DNA from: Pseudoscleropodium purum
Taxonomy: Eukaryota > Streptophyta > Bryopsida > Hypnales > Brachytheciaceae
Reading direction: 5' to 3'
DNA length: 64,000 bases
NCBI GenBank assembly: GCA_963969395.1
Contig: OZ017799.1
Coordinates: 24,306,501-24,370,500, forward strand
Shown here piece by piece: positions 13,214 through 24,990 of the stretch (the first letter of the stretch is position 1; the number at the start of each line of letters is the position of its first letter). The notes beneath the pieces were generated by a model. That model had not been told where the DNA came from. It saw only the letters and a list, made by a program, of their open reading frames with translations, and ran no database searches. Position numbers and translations under genes: made by a program.

Positions 13214-13373
13214 CTCCCTCCACCCTAAAATGATTGGTGTTTTTTTGAACGAATTTTATTGATCATATTAGTATAAAATTAGGCACAAGAAAGTATTTTT
13301 TTGGCCCACTCAATATAATGGCCTTAAAAACACAAGGCATTCAAATTGAACAATCATTTTGGGACAAAGGGAG
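13214..13373. mobile_element. Stowaway-like MITE, 160 bp
   Basis: The left end CTCCCTCCACCCTAAAATGA is matched by the reverse complement of the right end, CTCCCTTTGTCCCAAAATGA. TA dinucleotides at 13212-13213 and 13374-13375 are the expected Tc1/mariner-type target duplication. CTCCCTC ends, TA flanks and small size are diagnostic of Stowaway elements in plants. Confidence 0.88.
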
Positions 13374-13847
13374 TACTCTTTATAAATCTTCTTACCAATT
13401 GTATTTATAAAGATCCATCTCTATCACAATTAGTCACACCTTCTTCACCAACCAAATTTTGCATAAGAATGAGAAGTTGGTAAGAGAAAATAAGAGCCAA
13501 TAGGGAGCAATTCCGAGTGAAGCAAATGTGCCACTCTTTTTTGTGTATCAAACATGGAGAATCTAAAACTACAAAACTATTTTACTTAATTGCAAGACAA
13601 GATGCAAGGTTCACGGACACAATTAAATGAAATCCAGAAAGATAGGTTGACATTATCCCTTTAAGCTATATATACAACTTATGCCATCATGCTAGATCAA
13701 AAAAATTGGGGTGAAAGTGTTGAGCATCACCAAGGTGAAACTTTTGAATGTTGATCAAAATTTTCATTTGCAAACTTTTTCATGCCTATGACAAGAGGCA
13801 ACCCATTTCTAATCGATGCTCCATTCTTGCAATGTAGGCTATTCTCT
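13374..13847. other. Intergenic DNA, nothing recognised
   Basis: No supported gene, RNA or repeat boundary was seen between the Stowaway element and the next repeat copy. Confidence 0.3.
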
Positions 13848-14170
13848 TTCTAAGCAAAAGAGACGAGCAACAATTAATTATAGTGCAATTCCTAACGCAG
13901 CTATACTGTATTATGATTGGCTAATAAGACTCTTAATATTGCAACCAGCTTTTGGTTGGAAAAAAGAAGGTCTATATCACCATTATAGGAAGAAGCCTAT
14001 CTTTTCCTAAAAAACTTGCAATAATTCTATGTTGCGGGAAAAAAATCTAGAAAATTATACAAACCTTTTGTTGCTTACTGCTAAACATGAAAAAATTTAC
14101 CCTCTAGAGAAGCCCACCCTGTAGATACCAAATTTTTTTCAAGTGGTTAGAAATGGGTTGCCTCCCTTAT
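13848..14170. repeat. Dispersed repeat family shared with 53535-54110, short copy
   Basis: Matches 53535-54110 in order: ATTGGCTA then AAGACTC, AATATTGCAACCA, GGTCTATATCACCAT, a unit ending TAGAAAATTATACAA, and AAGTGGTTAGAAATGGGTTG. This copy carries one inner unit where the 53-kb copy carries three. No coding capacity; superfamily unknown. Confidence 0.6.
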
Positions 14171-14404
14171 TCACCTTTGTAGGAGAATAATGGACGTTGT
14201 GAAGGCTTTGCTAAAAAGAATTAACTATGTGTTTGGGAACCCAATCCTAAACCACCTCCTCCTTATTCTTCAAAAAATGGACAGACATTGAAGAAGGTAC
14301 TACTACCCCTATTATCTATGTCCTTGTTAGAATTGTTCACCAAGACTAGATACTTATAACAATTTGAAATAAATTAGTGCATATAATACCAAATATCATT
14401 ATTA

Positions 14405-14426
14405 CTATAGTATATATATACTATAG
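14405..14426. repeat. Perfect 22-bp AT palindrome
   Basis: The bases form CTATAG, then TATATATATA, then CTATAG, a fully self-complementary sequence. It may be only a simple AT palindrome. Confidence 0.7.
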
Positions 14427-14537
14427 ACGGCATCTATTGAATTTTAGATTTGTCCTACCATACATTTTGACATGGGTGACACTAATTTATTACGAGTATA
14501 GTGTCTTTAGATTAGCCCCTGCTACACCCCGTTTTTT

Positions 14538-14796
14538 GCCTAAAGTAGTGCAATGAGCCTCTTGTGTAGGTCCAACCAAAGGTGAATGTAAAAAAGGGCC
14601 TCCCTATTTTGTGCTATATAAATTGTACTATTAATACATCTCTATATTAATTTGAAGCCTCTAATTGCAAATATGAACTCAAAATTTGCAAAGAAAAAAA
14701 TTTGTGAAGCAAGTTTTTGGGTTTCATGCATTTTCCTTGGTATAAAACACGGGGGCAAAACTACCTCCGCAAGAGGCTCGTTGCACTACTTTAGGC
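14538..14796. mobile_element. MITE with about 35-bp inverted ends
   Basis: The left end GCCTAAAGTAGTGCAATGAG continues CCTCTTG. The reverse complement of the right end is GCCTAAAGTAGTGCAACGAG followed by CCTCTTG, so about 27 of 28 positions pair before homology weakens. The 259-bp interior is non-coding. No convincing target duplication was seen, so the superfamily is open. Confidence 0.75.
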
Positions 14797-14818
14797 ACGA
14801 CCCTATGGTCCCTCAACC

Positions 14819-15050
14819 GGGGAGGATTGACCCCCTCTATTGCCCTACTAGAAGGTAAAATGTCAAAAATTGCCTTCTATTGTGTGCCACTTAAATTTTG
14901 CATTTCAAAAATGCCCAAGAGCTAGTTTGAGGGGTCTGATTTCAACTATGAATTCAGAATTTTCAAATTTTATCATATGTGGCAAATAGAAAATTTCAGG
15001 GTTTTCTTAAAGGGTAAAACATGGAGCAATAGTGGGGTCAATCCTCCCTG
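14819..15050. mobile_element. MITE with GGAGGATTGACCCC ends
   Basis: The left end GGGGAGGATTGACCCCCTCT runs into ATTGC. The right end on the - strand reads CAGGGAGGATTGACCCCACT, then ATTGC. It lies 22 bp from the preceding element and directly abuts the GC island. The interior holds short weak secondary inverted repeats and no frame. Confidence 0.7.
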
Positions 15051-15604
15051 ACCACGCCCCCCCCCTCCCTCCCTCCCCGAATCCAAAGCAGCAACGCTAG
15101 AGGTCGGGCAGTTTCATCGGGCAGGCCTTGGAACGCCATCCGATGTGCCCCGCTCATTGGCTGCTTTGGCGGCCCTGCTGGTGGGGCCCTGGCGAGCGTG
15201 AGCCTGTGAGAGAGTCCGAGTGATTGGAGCCAAGCAAAAAGGGGCGGGCCAATGGGTGGCAGGTTTCCGCAGCACGCAGGCAGGCATGTGAGGGCCATGG
15301 GGCCTGCCAGAGGCGGAGCAGCAGCAGGGGCCACACAAGCAACGGACGCCAGCAACGAACCAACCAACCAACCAACCAACCAACCAAAAGGCAGGCAAGG
15401 GCACGCGGGCAGGCAGACGGCTTCAGTTAGTAGTCCTCAGTCGTCGCCCTCCCAAGCCACAACTTCGTTGTCCGCGCGGTTTGCTTCCTGGTTGGTAAGT
15501 TCGTAAGCTCGGTCTTGGACAGGACTGAGAAGCCTGGTCTCCTCCACCGGCGGCTCCTGGAAAACGCACCTCCGAAGCTCAAGAGCCCTACCTGGCGTTC
15601 ACAA
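15051..15604. other. GC-rich island with ACCA tandem repeat
   Basis: A sharp GC-rich, CpG-containing block in AT-rich DNA. It starts with a C-rich run at about 15056-15077, includes about seven ACCA/CCAA units at 15356-15388, and has a donor-like TTGGTAAGTTCG at about 15493. Open frames exist on both strands but overlap each other, as GC-rich DNA allows, and none looks like a known protein. It resembles the promoter and leader of the starch gene at 57.2-58.3 kb, so a captured promoter or first-exon fragment is a reasonable guess. Its last 150 bp recur at 16255-16440. Confidence 0.5.
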
Positions 15605-16545
15605 CCGGTTGTTGTTTCTTAAATGTTAATGTGGTACCGTTCCATTGGCAACCAATCACCATCACAAGTTGCAACTCATAACCTTCTTTCCTTTCAACTT
15701 GCTTCTTACACCTTTGGATCATTAAGATCAAAGGTTGTGATTGAAAAGTGAACAACCACTTATGTCTGATAACCTACTTGCCGCTATTGCGGCTTGTCGG
15801 TTATCTAGTACATAAACCACTGCCGGGAATTCTCTCACTCATTTTGTGGGTTTCTATACCCATAATGTATGAGTACGCAATTTTGCTCACATAATCAAGC
15901 ATTACGAGTCTTTCCTCCACTAGCATTCTATCATCCAAAAATATTCAGTTGCCCAACCATGGTTTACATAGAGCAATGCCTCTCGTTGTCGGACATTGCC
16001 CTATATATATGCACAAACAAAGAGGACAAGGGAGGGGGTTGCTACAAGCACTTTGGTTCCATTGTAGTGAGTTTGTTAGTGCAATTTTGGGGAGCTAAAA
16101 AACATCTTACCCCCTAAAAGAAAGATAATTATGCGTGCCTAAAAGTGTAAGTCCATGAGCCTAAAAGACTCTACATTTATATTACAAGTGTCTATATTCT
16201 AAAAATCTTCCATAAGTAGAATATAACTATATTATAAACATCTAGTTACAAATACATGTCACAACTTCATTGTCAACACTATTTGCTTCCTAGTTGGTAG
16301 TAAATTCAATCTTGGACGGGATAGGACTAGACAAAAGAATAGACTCCAAACACACAAGACTAAGCTTGGTCTCTTATACCAGCATCTCTTAGAAAACGCA
16401 CCTCTGAAGCTCAAGAGCCCTACCCATCGTTCAGAAGCACAAACAAACATGGCAAGAAAAGGAGGTGCTACAAGCGCTTTGGTTCCATTGCAATGAGTTT
16501 GTTAGCAATTCCGGGGAGCTCAAACTACACCTTGACCCCTAAGCA
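15457..16545. repeat. Diverged segmental duplication, two copies
   Basis: Copy 1 is 15457-15604 plus 16012-16110; copy 2 is 16255-16545. Shared words include TTTGCTTCCT, GAAAACGCACCTC, GAAGCTCAAGAGCCCTACC, GGTGCTACAAGCGCTTTGGT (a close variant in copy 1) and GAGTTTGTTAG. Copy 2 has lost much of the GC richness of copy 1, mostly C-to-T and G-to-A changes, as expected from decay of methylated CpG. Confidence 0.75.
15605..16011. mobile_element. 407-bp insertion flanked by CACAA, class unknown
   Basis: Comparing the duplicated segments 15457-16110 and 16255-16545 shows a block present only in the first. It is bounded by CACAA at 15600-15604 and CACAA at 16012-16016, consistent with a 5-bp target duplication. 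The ends (CCGGTTGTTG and TATATATATG) are not inverted repeats, so a solo-LTR-like origin is possible. Deletion from the second copy is the alternative. Confidence 0.4.
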
Positions 16546-17350
16546 CTCCAGCATCTATATTTTGGACAATGAATAGAGGGCTTGCAAGCATTGTTTAGTT
16601 TAACTAACTTTTCATTCATCCAATGTAATACTTGAAAAAACAACCTTCTTTAATGACCAATTTCATGAAATTGTAGTAAATGATGTTTTTGTACAAAGAT
16701 TTAAACAAAAAATGATGTGCAAAAATTCAATAATGGATTGAGGCATCAAGGGATTAACCCCTAGAAGACCAAATGTAGAATATACATCATGTTTGCCTTT
16801 GCATTGATAAAGCTAACCTTACATGGAAGGAAGTTTAAGGAGGGAAATTGAAGCCAATGTTATAGGGACACACTCTTGTTTAAGGTAAATGAGCATCATG
16901 GAATGAACGTAGGTGTTGGCCCCATCAAAACAAATGTGTTGTTTTTCTTAACATATAAACAAACATAAGGAAAAAAAAAACAATTTAAAATATATATATC
17001 AACACCTAACATTAGGCAAGATTGTAAAGAAAGTTATTTAGAACCTTCCTCCAATGGTAGCTCGTAGGAACCCGTCTTCAAAGTTGAACAATCCATTCAA
17101 AAGTACAAACAATATATTGTACTTTCAATGCAATTGTATGGTTTACACTAAGGTAACAACACCTATAAGCATTGGTCCTTAGTAGTAGTTGGAAAAGGAT
17201 TCTATATTTTCTTGAAATGCATTTAGGGGGCTTCCAATGAATGAACTACAAATTTTCATTGTGCAAATTATAGGTACATCTAAAATTGACCTTAGGCTCT
17301 TCTTATATATAGAAGTTGTAGATTTTAGACAAGACTCTAGGCAATTAAGC
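16546..17350. other. Intergenic DNA with abutting TTAA element ends
   Basis: At 16745-16775 a right-type end (GGCATCAAGGGA), one TTAA at 16754-16757 and a left-type end (CCCCTAGAAGACC) stand back to back, as if two TTAA-class elements share one target site. Their outer ends were not found with confidence. Nothing else is recognised. Confidence 0.35.
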
Positions 17351-17622
17351 ATTAGATGTTTTTTGAAGCCTCAACAAGATTGCGGGTTTTCCAGCCCTAA
17401 AAACATTGGGAATGCTACCAACAATGTAGTCTAATGTGGCCAAGAGAGTGCCACATCATTTCTAAAAGAAAACATGAAATTCAAATTTTTTTTGCATTTT
17501 AAGAATATAAATTATTTTTTTTCTTACAACCGGCCATTCCCTTGCTACAAGTAGAACAATGAAGGGAACATGCTTGAAACGAGCTATTGTTACCCTCAAG
17601 TTGCCCTCAAAAATCCTCTAAT
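17351..17622 (-). mobile_element. ATTAG-ended MITE, copy 1 (family also at 36910 and 48411)
   Basis: Bounded by ATTAGATGTTTTTTGAAGCC on the left and, on the - strand, ATTAGAGGATTTTTGAGGGC on the right. Read on the - strand it aligns with 36910-37185 through words such as TTCCCTTCATTGTT, CTTGTAGC and GGAATGGC. 272 bp, non-coding. Confidence 0.7.
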
Positions 17623-19296
17623 GTGATGTTATCTTCTTGAAACGGATGATTTTTTTGTTATATATATATTAAAAAATTACCAAAAAATTAGAAGTATATG
17701 GATTAAAACAAGTATCAAAATTAGATGGGATGAAGGATTAGAACGAGAAGTCAAGGCTAGTATGAAGAAATCTATTGTATCATAATTTTTAAGGTAGTCT
17801 TTAGATATTGATGAATAGTAGTCAACCATGGTGCCCAAAGCCCACATTGGCAACAAACTAGTGGTCATATCTAGGCATTATGCATGATGCTTTGGCACAA
17901 TTTCTTGGTATCCAAAGATCACTCTTTCTACTAGTGTAGAAAGACAGTTTAGGGAATTTCTAAACCCTAAGAGCTACAACATTCATTCTTTGGATGATGA
18001 AGACAATGCTTTAAACAAAATGTTTTGTCCAAATACTTCTTTCACCCAAAACAATTCTTGAATCTTTAAAAATGTCCACCATTTGTGATCAATTTAACGA
18101 ACTTGAGGTAAATAATGTATTTATATAAAGATATAAGCAAAAATGAATAAAAATGAGTAAAATTCAAAAGAAGATAATGGGGCTAAAGAATTAAGTGGAT
18201 GTTGCTATGGACCTTATTAGAAAAACTATACATCCGACTACAAAAGGCTACAAATAGTGCACATTTAATTAACTATACAAAATTTTAAATTTTTTTAAAT
18301 TTTTACTTTAAATTAATAATTTTTAAATGGTGAGTCTACTTTATTGAAAGATAGACCAAAATAGTTTCAATTGAAGATATTAAAATCTCTTTTTAAATTT
18401 TAATATTTATATATGAAGTATTTAAAGGCATCTTCAAAAATCTGAAGAAGGTTATAATAACCAATAGTTGCGAGTTGTGACTAATATGAAAATGATCCAT
18501 CCTAGTTCTTGGTCACAAATGACTAGCCCTTGAGTATCCACGTGTGATAGTTCTAGTTACAATCTTGGTACAAAGAATTAGTACTCACTTATAATATTGT
18601 AAAACATTTTTTTCTATCATCAATTGGCTACGATGATTCTTGTAAATTCTCCACCTATTATGTATACTTTGATGTAGGGTTTTGACCCCCAAAAAACCTT
18701 AATTCACCTATACTTGGCATGGAACTTGAATTTTGATTTTTCGATTGGCTTAAAAACTAATGGTCAAATATGTGTTGGCATTTGTCAAAACAAGATGCAC
18801 ATCTAATTAATTTTCTTATCCATATACATATCAAAAAGAAAACTTTGAGTCCTTTTAATTCATAAGGACGAAAGATTCAAATGAATGTTCTAAACCATGT
18901 TTTTTAAGACTTTTACAATAATGATCAAATTTACATCCCAAGTACTTCCAATAGGCATATTAAGAAGTTAGGCAATCAAATGGCATTTTATGTTGTAATT
19001 TAATCTTCATATTCCATCTTTATAATTTTTCAAAGGGAATGGTGTCTTGAAGATACTTGTAACTATACACTAAATTTCTTATCCCTTCAAAAAAGAATTC
19101 CTAGCATAAATTTTTTGTAGCCTGGAAACTTCAAAAAATTTGAAAGAATTTCAATGAATCTGATTAAATATTATTTTTTTAATTTTCAATATTTTTCCAC
19201 CTATTTTTGTACTTTAAAGTGCAATTTCCAATGCACTTTCAAAAACAGAGTTTACAAACATTTATTTAAAGTAAAATTGGTGATAGATAACAAAAC
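17623..19296. other. AT-rich intergenic DNA, nothing recognised
   Basis: No coding frame, RNA gene or element end could be supported. The segment at about 18060-18200 is loosely similar to 16640-16760, suggesting an old shared repeat. Confidence 0.3.
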
Positions 19297-20545
19297 ATTG
19301 AAAGAATTTGGGCGATTTCTTTCAATGTTTCTATGTTTCAATGTATTCTAAACAACATTTCTTTCGAATTTCAAATTCTTTCAATTTCCCAAATTTGCAA
19401 ACATTGAAAGAAATGTTGTTTGGAAAATTTCTTTCAATGTTTCAATGTTTCAAAGAAATGTTTGCAAATTTTTAATGTTTGTAAATTTCTTTCAATATTT
19501 CATCAAGAATAGGTTGCCTCCTTTATTGTAATTTGATTGCAGTTATTAACCATGTATTATTCCAAAATAAGAAAAACATTTAAAACCTAAACTATGGTGC
19601 ATTCCAATTGTATTTCTACAAGGGTATTGGTACAATTTACATTTTTAAATTCCCAAAGAATCTAAATCCAATCCAATCCAATTAATTTAGCATTTGGTAG
19701 CATAATATAACCTATATGGCACATATTAAAATTGTTTGTAGACAAATGTTTTGAACTACAATTGAGATAATGAATTTCAAAGTTTATATAGCATTTGAAA
19801 TAGTGCTATAAGACTAAATTTGGTGTACCATATAAGAACCATGACCTTAAAATCTTGACCTTGATCCTTTGAGACAAGATAAATTATGATTTGAAGAGAA
19901 CATAGATCCAAGATTTTTATTTTAACAAGTACTTGATTTTTTTCTATCATTGTGAAAATATCTTCAAGCATTGAATAACTAAGCTATTGTCATTGTTGTA
20001 GAATTGATGAAATTGCTTTCAATATATTTGAATGTATTTCATTCATTTCATGAATCTCTCACACACAATTTTTACTTGAATATATCATCATCCATCCACT
20101 GGTCGTTTCTTTGAAGAGTTGATAGTTAATCAAGTTATATCCAAAAATTGCAAAAAATTTTGAAAGAAATTTTCCAAACAACATTTCTTTCAATGTTTGC
20201 AAATTTGGGAAATTGAAAGAATTTGAAATTTAAAAGAAATGTTGTTTGGAAAACATTGAAACATTGAAAGAAATTTGGGCAATTTCTTTCAATGCTTCGT
20301 TATTTGCAAACATTGAAACATTGAAACATTTCTTTCAAACATTGAAACATTGAAACATTGAAAGAAATTTCTTCAAAACATGGAAACATTGAAACATTTC
20401 TTTCAAACATTGAAACATTGAAAGAAATGTTGTTTAGGCAATTTCTTTCAATGTTTTCATTGTTTGCGAATTTGGGAAATTGAAAGAATTTGGGCAATTT
20501 CTTTTAATGTTTGCAAATTTGAGCAATAATTGAAAGAATTGAAAA
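19297..20545. repeat. Fold-back region built of CATTGAAA / TTTCTTTCAATG units
   Basis: The left arm (19297-19504) and right arm (20155-20545) are mutually inverted. The 19371-19430 stretch reappears in reverse complement at about 20160-20235 almost unchanged, including GAAAGAAATGTTGTTTGGAA and CAATTTCCCAAATTTGC. Both arms contain smaller palindromes (GAAAGAAATTTGGGCAATTTC). The right arm also has runs of an 8-bp unit CATTGAAA at about 20309-20425. The 650-bp middle is ordinary AT-rich sequence. The architecture is that of a Foldback-type element. Confidence 0.75.
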
Positions 20546-21026
20546 AAATTTGGGAAATTTTGGCAACTTTTGCTAAATTCTTCACCTACTTCTAAAATTT
20601 AGTATACAACTAATTAGTACGTTACATTATAGCATGTATTTGTAAATCAAAAACATTTAATACAAAAATCTCATTCCAAAAATAATCAAATTCTACTAAC
20701 TTTGTCATGCAAGTTTGACAAAAAAATATGTTCTTATAACTTCAATGTATTTTATCTTGAAATCTATACCTCAAATTACAAGCTGCCAAATATGTTTTTC
20801 AACTCAAACTTCTTTGAAATATTTCCACATATTCCAAATTCTTATATTTAAATTTTCAAACTTTAGATTTCAAACAAAAAATCCTCACTACACAAAAAAT
20901 CATCAACAAATGACTAGTGTATTCCCAATCCTCCTAAACCTTGCATTGTAGAGTGATTTAAAGTAAGCTAGACTCCATATTTGCTTTTGAAATTTTTCAT
21001 GAATGTACCTAACAACATTTAGAATT
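20546..21026. other. AT-rich spacer
   Basis: Nothing recognised apart from a left-type TTAA element end at its right border. Confidence 0.3.
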
Positions 21027-22794
21027 AATCCTAAAGGACTAGCATACATTTTTTGCTACATAACAATTTTGGATAGGTATGTGTGATTGAAGATTTTTAT
21101 ATTTTTGGCCCAATTTTTCATAGGTGGAGATGAGGAATATCTTTTACATGCACTAAATTTCATAACATTTGAAAATATTAGTCAAATTTATGGCCTAATA
21201 TGTTACTTCTTTTCATAAATGTGCAATCTAGATATATAATAAAAATCACTTTTTTCAAAAACAAAAATTTGAAATTGATTTTCTAGGGTAGAAAGCTTTG
21301 AATCATTCCATTTTGATCAATGAATCAAAAGTTATGAGGATTTTTTGTTTGAGGGCAATTATAGATTCTTTATACTCTAAAATAAAGTTTGAAGTCCTTT
21401 ATCTAACCCAATTTTCAATATTTTTGGAAAAAATAAAATCATAGGATGTATATTGTTTATTATAGCATTGCAACCATTGGGATTGGCATTTTTCAATTTT
21501 ATTATTAAATTCTTAACAATTTAATATTTTTAATCATTCTCTATTTTTTTCTACTTACTATTTTTTTCTTATATGTTTCACAATTCTAAATGATCTCAAA
21601 ATTTTCAAGGATGTAGCCAACTTGTCTAGGAAAAAGAATCCAAAGAAGTACCACCATTTGAGACATTTCTCAATAGAAAAGTGAGCTTGTAAAGTGCAAC
21701 TACCCTATTTTTCACATAGCCAAAAAAATGATTTTAGTAAATTTGAATGCTTATATCTTGCAATCCACGTAGTAGAAATTTTTGAAAATTTTACAACATG
21801 ATTTGAAGTCAATATACTACAAGATCCTATGGTGATATATGTCAACAAATGGTGTTTTTTTCAAAAATTTGATACTTGTACTGAAAATGGCAATTTTTGA
21901 ACGTTTACAATGAAAACTCTGTCATAGAAATTTAGAGGTTAAATGGTGGAGAGACAAAAGTCTATCAACAACAAAAATTATACTCCAAGAAGGCTCAAAC
22001 TCTATTGATGTTGTTTTACAGGCATGAAAAGAAAGATTTTTTTTTACTTTAAACATTGTAATCTTTCAAATTACACAATTCAAATGGATTAAAAATTTTA
22101 ACAGATTTTCATGATAGTTTACTAACACTTTTATAAGGTTGAACTTACCTCCTAAATGCCAAAGACTTTTTTTGAGATTCTAGGAATTTGCTCTATAATG
22201 AACAAAAAGCCAACATTTTGATAAATTGTATCAATTCTTTTTCATTGTAACTGTACAAATTCAAGCTAAATATATTAGAGATCACATAGGAGAAGAAAAC
22301 ACAACAATATCACTTACAAATTGAAGGATTATAATATTTGATCATGAAGGTGTTAAAATTGTGAAAGTGTTTTGAAGTCTTTCAATCCTCTTTTCACATG
22401 TCAAATCTAAAAAATTGGTCACCAACAATAATATAAGGTTAAAGGGCATAACATGCATATCCCCAATCAATTTATGGCTTCTCAAAATCTATTCTACAAT
22501 TTTCTTAAATGAATTTTTAATGTGAATTTTTCTCCAAAATCTATGGTATTTGAGGCTCATTTCCAAGAGCTCTCAACACTATAGAAAATCAATATTGCAA
22601 TGGACACCCTTGTATAAAATCTTGAATAGAAAAATCATAATCAATCATTTTCAAAATTGGATCTTTCATGCTAAACAAGACTTCAAAAAGGATTTTTCAA
22701 AAATACAAACTACTAAAAATAGCAATTTGGTTAGATTTTATGTAACTTGTAAGTATTATTAACACTATAATTTGGTACCTCAGGCATTAAGGGG
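21027..22794 (-). mobile_element. Possible long TTAA-class element, degenerate
   Basis: The left end TTAATCCTAAAGGACTAGC at about 21024 and right end GGCATTAAGGGGTTAA at about 22783-22798 have the class signature. An inner segment at 21750-21800 (ATATCTTGCAATCCACGTAG) matches the interiors of the 55-kb and 50-kb copies. At 1.8 kb it is about twice their length, so it may be nested or its left end misassigned. No transposase frame. Confidence 0.35.
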
Positions 22795-22798
22795 TTAA

Positions 22799-24906
22799 AA
22801 TAAATAAATTATTTTCAATTTTTGAAAATGCACTAAAAAATTGTAGTTTTTGACAATTTTTCTTGAAAAACACCCTTCATTCTTTTAGGAGCTAGCATGA
22901 GCATCATACTAAGAAATTATGGATGAAAATTTCCTTGACCTTTGAATGATCTTTAGGTGGACCTTTCATTACAGGCACTGCAACAACTTCAGTCTATAAC
23001 ATTGTTAGTATAACTAGGCAATAATCCTTTCATGTTGAATACTTATTATACATTGTTAAATGTCTAGGAGGAACTTATCAACCAATTCAAAGATTGCTAT
23101 TAAATGGGAGCCATATGAGACAATTTTGTTCACGATAGGAATCCCTTTTTAAAGATGCAAAAAAGCCCTTAACCTCATTGGTATACAATGTCAAGTCATT
23201 CAATGTAACTTGCATGTGAATGTAAGTTGAGCAAAATATCCCCTTCAGGAACAAGTGCGTGTGAAAATCATGGGCATCATAAATGTCCATGAATTTTCTT
23301 TATGTCCACGTGTCTCACCTTGAGGCTCAGTGAGACTCTAGAGTAGGCAATTCTCAAAGTTAAACTCCCACAATCATTTCCAAAAGGAATGCCATGATCG
23401 AAACGTGCAGCAAAGGGTTGCACGGGTTTCTTGCCTCTATCTGGCTACATGATGTTCCTGCTATAGAAGGGGCTTTTTAGAGTAGGCTGAATATTCTTAT
23501 TTAGGGGGTCAACACCCAGAAAAACTGAAAGAGAAAATTAAAAATTAAAAATTAAATCCATTTCAGTATGACTGTGCACTATCCACGTCACTGTGACAAA
23601 GCAAAATCAGAACTCGTGAGAGATTTAACCCTGGAACGCCAAGGGAGCCATTTCGTAGCTTCTGGATGATTTCCGGTGGTCATAAGAAGACCTCAGCAAT
23701 AGATTTTTCATCCATTCTTTTTTTAATGACATGGTATGTTGAGTTACAAAGAGTGTCCAATGGAGTTTTTGATCTATTTGATGTTTATTTCCATGTAATT
23801 GAGAAGTAATGAAAAAAAACAGATGGCAAAATTTGCCATTTTGAGTGTATTTTGGGAAATTGAGGAAATCTAAAATTTCTCCTTGAAAATGACTTTTTTT
23901 TGAGTTTGAGTCCAACTAATGAAATGAAGGTCTTCTACTCTAGTTTCTACTGCAATTTGAATTTTGGAAAAATTCGTAAAATTGAATATTTTATTGTAAT
24001 TTGAACTTCAACTGTAATTTTTAATGAGAATTAAATGAGAATTATATAATAACACGGAAACTAAATTTACACCACGATGCCTTTCACTGTAATGTTCACA
24101 CATGGTGAAATTTTCAGATTTTTTGAGATGATTTTTTATTTGATATGATTTTTTCTTCACTTTTTCTTCAAAAATTTGCATAAAAAGATAAATTCTCAAA
24201 AAAATTTAAAATTTTCATGAAGTATAGAAAACATATAGCTTCATCTCTAGAAAATAAAAATAAAAATTTTCATACACATCTACTAGAAAGTAGCAACAAA
24301 CTAAGTGAGGACAATACTGTATGAAAGTAGTGACCATAGACCTAGGCATTTCAAGGTAAAATTTTTAGAATTGGGGCTAAGGGAGGGTGTTACACTAAGG
24401 TGGGTGAACCTATTTTTCTAACATTTTAATTTTGTAATTCCTACCTCTATATGGATCAACGTGTCAATTTTCATTACCATATATGTCATATGAAAGCATT
24501 TTTTTAAGGTTCTTTGAACATGTCATGAATGCTTTAAAAAGTGGAAAAAAATTTTCTATTAAAAAAATTTTACACTAGAGTTTGACATCAAAGGAACCTA
24601 CCTAAAATCCCTAGAAAAAAACACTCTTCAAAAACTTTGAACATATAGGGGGAAATTCAAGATTTTCTTAAGAAAGATTGTCAAAAACATCCATATTGAG
24701 GGGGATAATACCATTGGAATGCAAGAAAAAAAGTTACCTTTGAAGGATTAGCTCCACAACCACATAATTAGTCAAATTCAATTTGCATATTCAGTTTAGT
24801 CTTGCAAATAGAAGGGCTCTCGAAGTTGAATTATAGAGCACTTGGGCTCAAAAGCAAATAGATATTCTCTTCCCAAAATCATTTGTATGTAATGCCAACA
24901 ATTGAT
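22799..24906. other. Intergenic DNA, nothing firmly recognised
   Basis: A GC-balanced patch at 23300-23640 (around GGGTTGCACGGGTTTCTTGCC) is unlike its flanks but has no supported frame. A TTAA-type left end (TTTAACCCTGGAACGCC) lies at 23625; a possible partner GGCATTTCAAGGTAAA at 24345 is weak. Confidence 0.3.
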
Positions 24907-24907
24907 G

Positions 24908-24990
24908 CTCCCTCTGTTTTCAAATAATACCAATGTTTCCTTTGTAGAAGAAAGCACAATTGAAACACTGATATCATTTACAGAGAGAGG
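24908..24990. mobile_element. Degenerate Stowaway-like MITE
   Basis: The left end CTCCCTCTGTTTTCAAATAA and the reverse complement of the right end, CTTCCTCTCTCTGTAAATGA, followed by similar CAATGTTTCC/CAGTGTTTCA words, suggest an 83-bp element. TA flanks are not preserved. Confidence 0.4.

Noticed and set aside
15038..15506. Overlapping frames of 68-113 codons in the GC island
   Set aside because: Frames are open on both strands at once, as GC-rich DNA with few stops gives. Pro/Ala/Trp-rich or ACCA-repeat translations without motifs.
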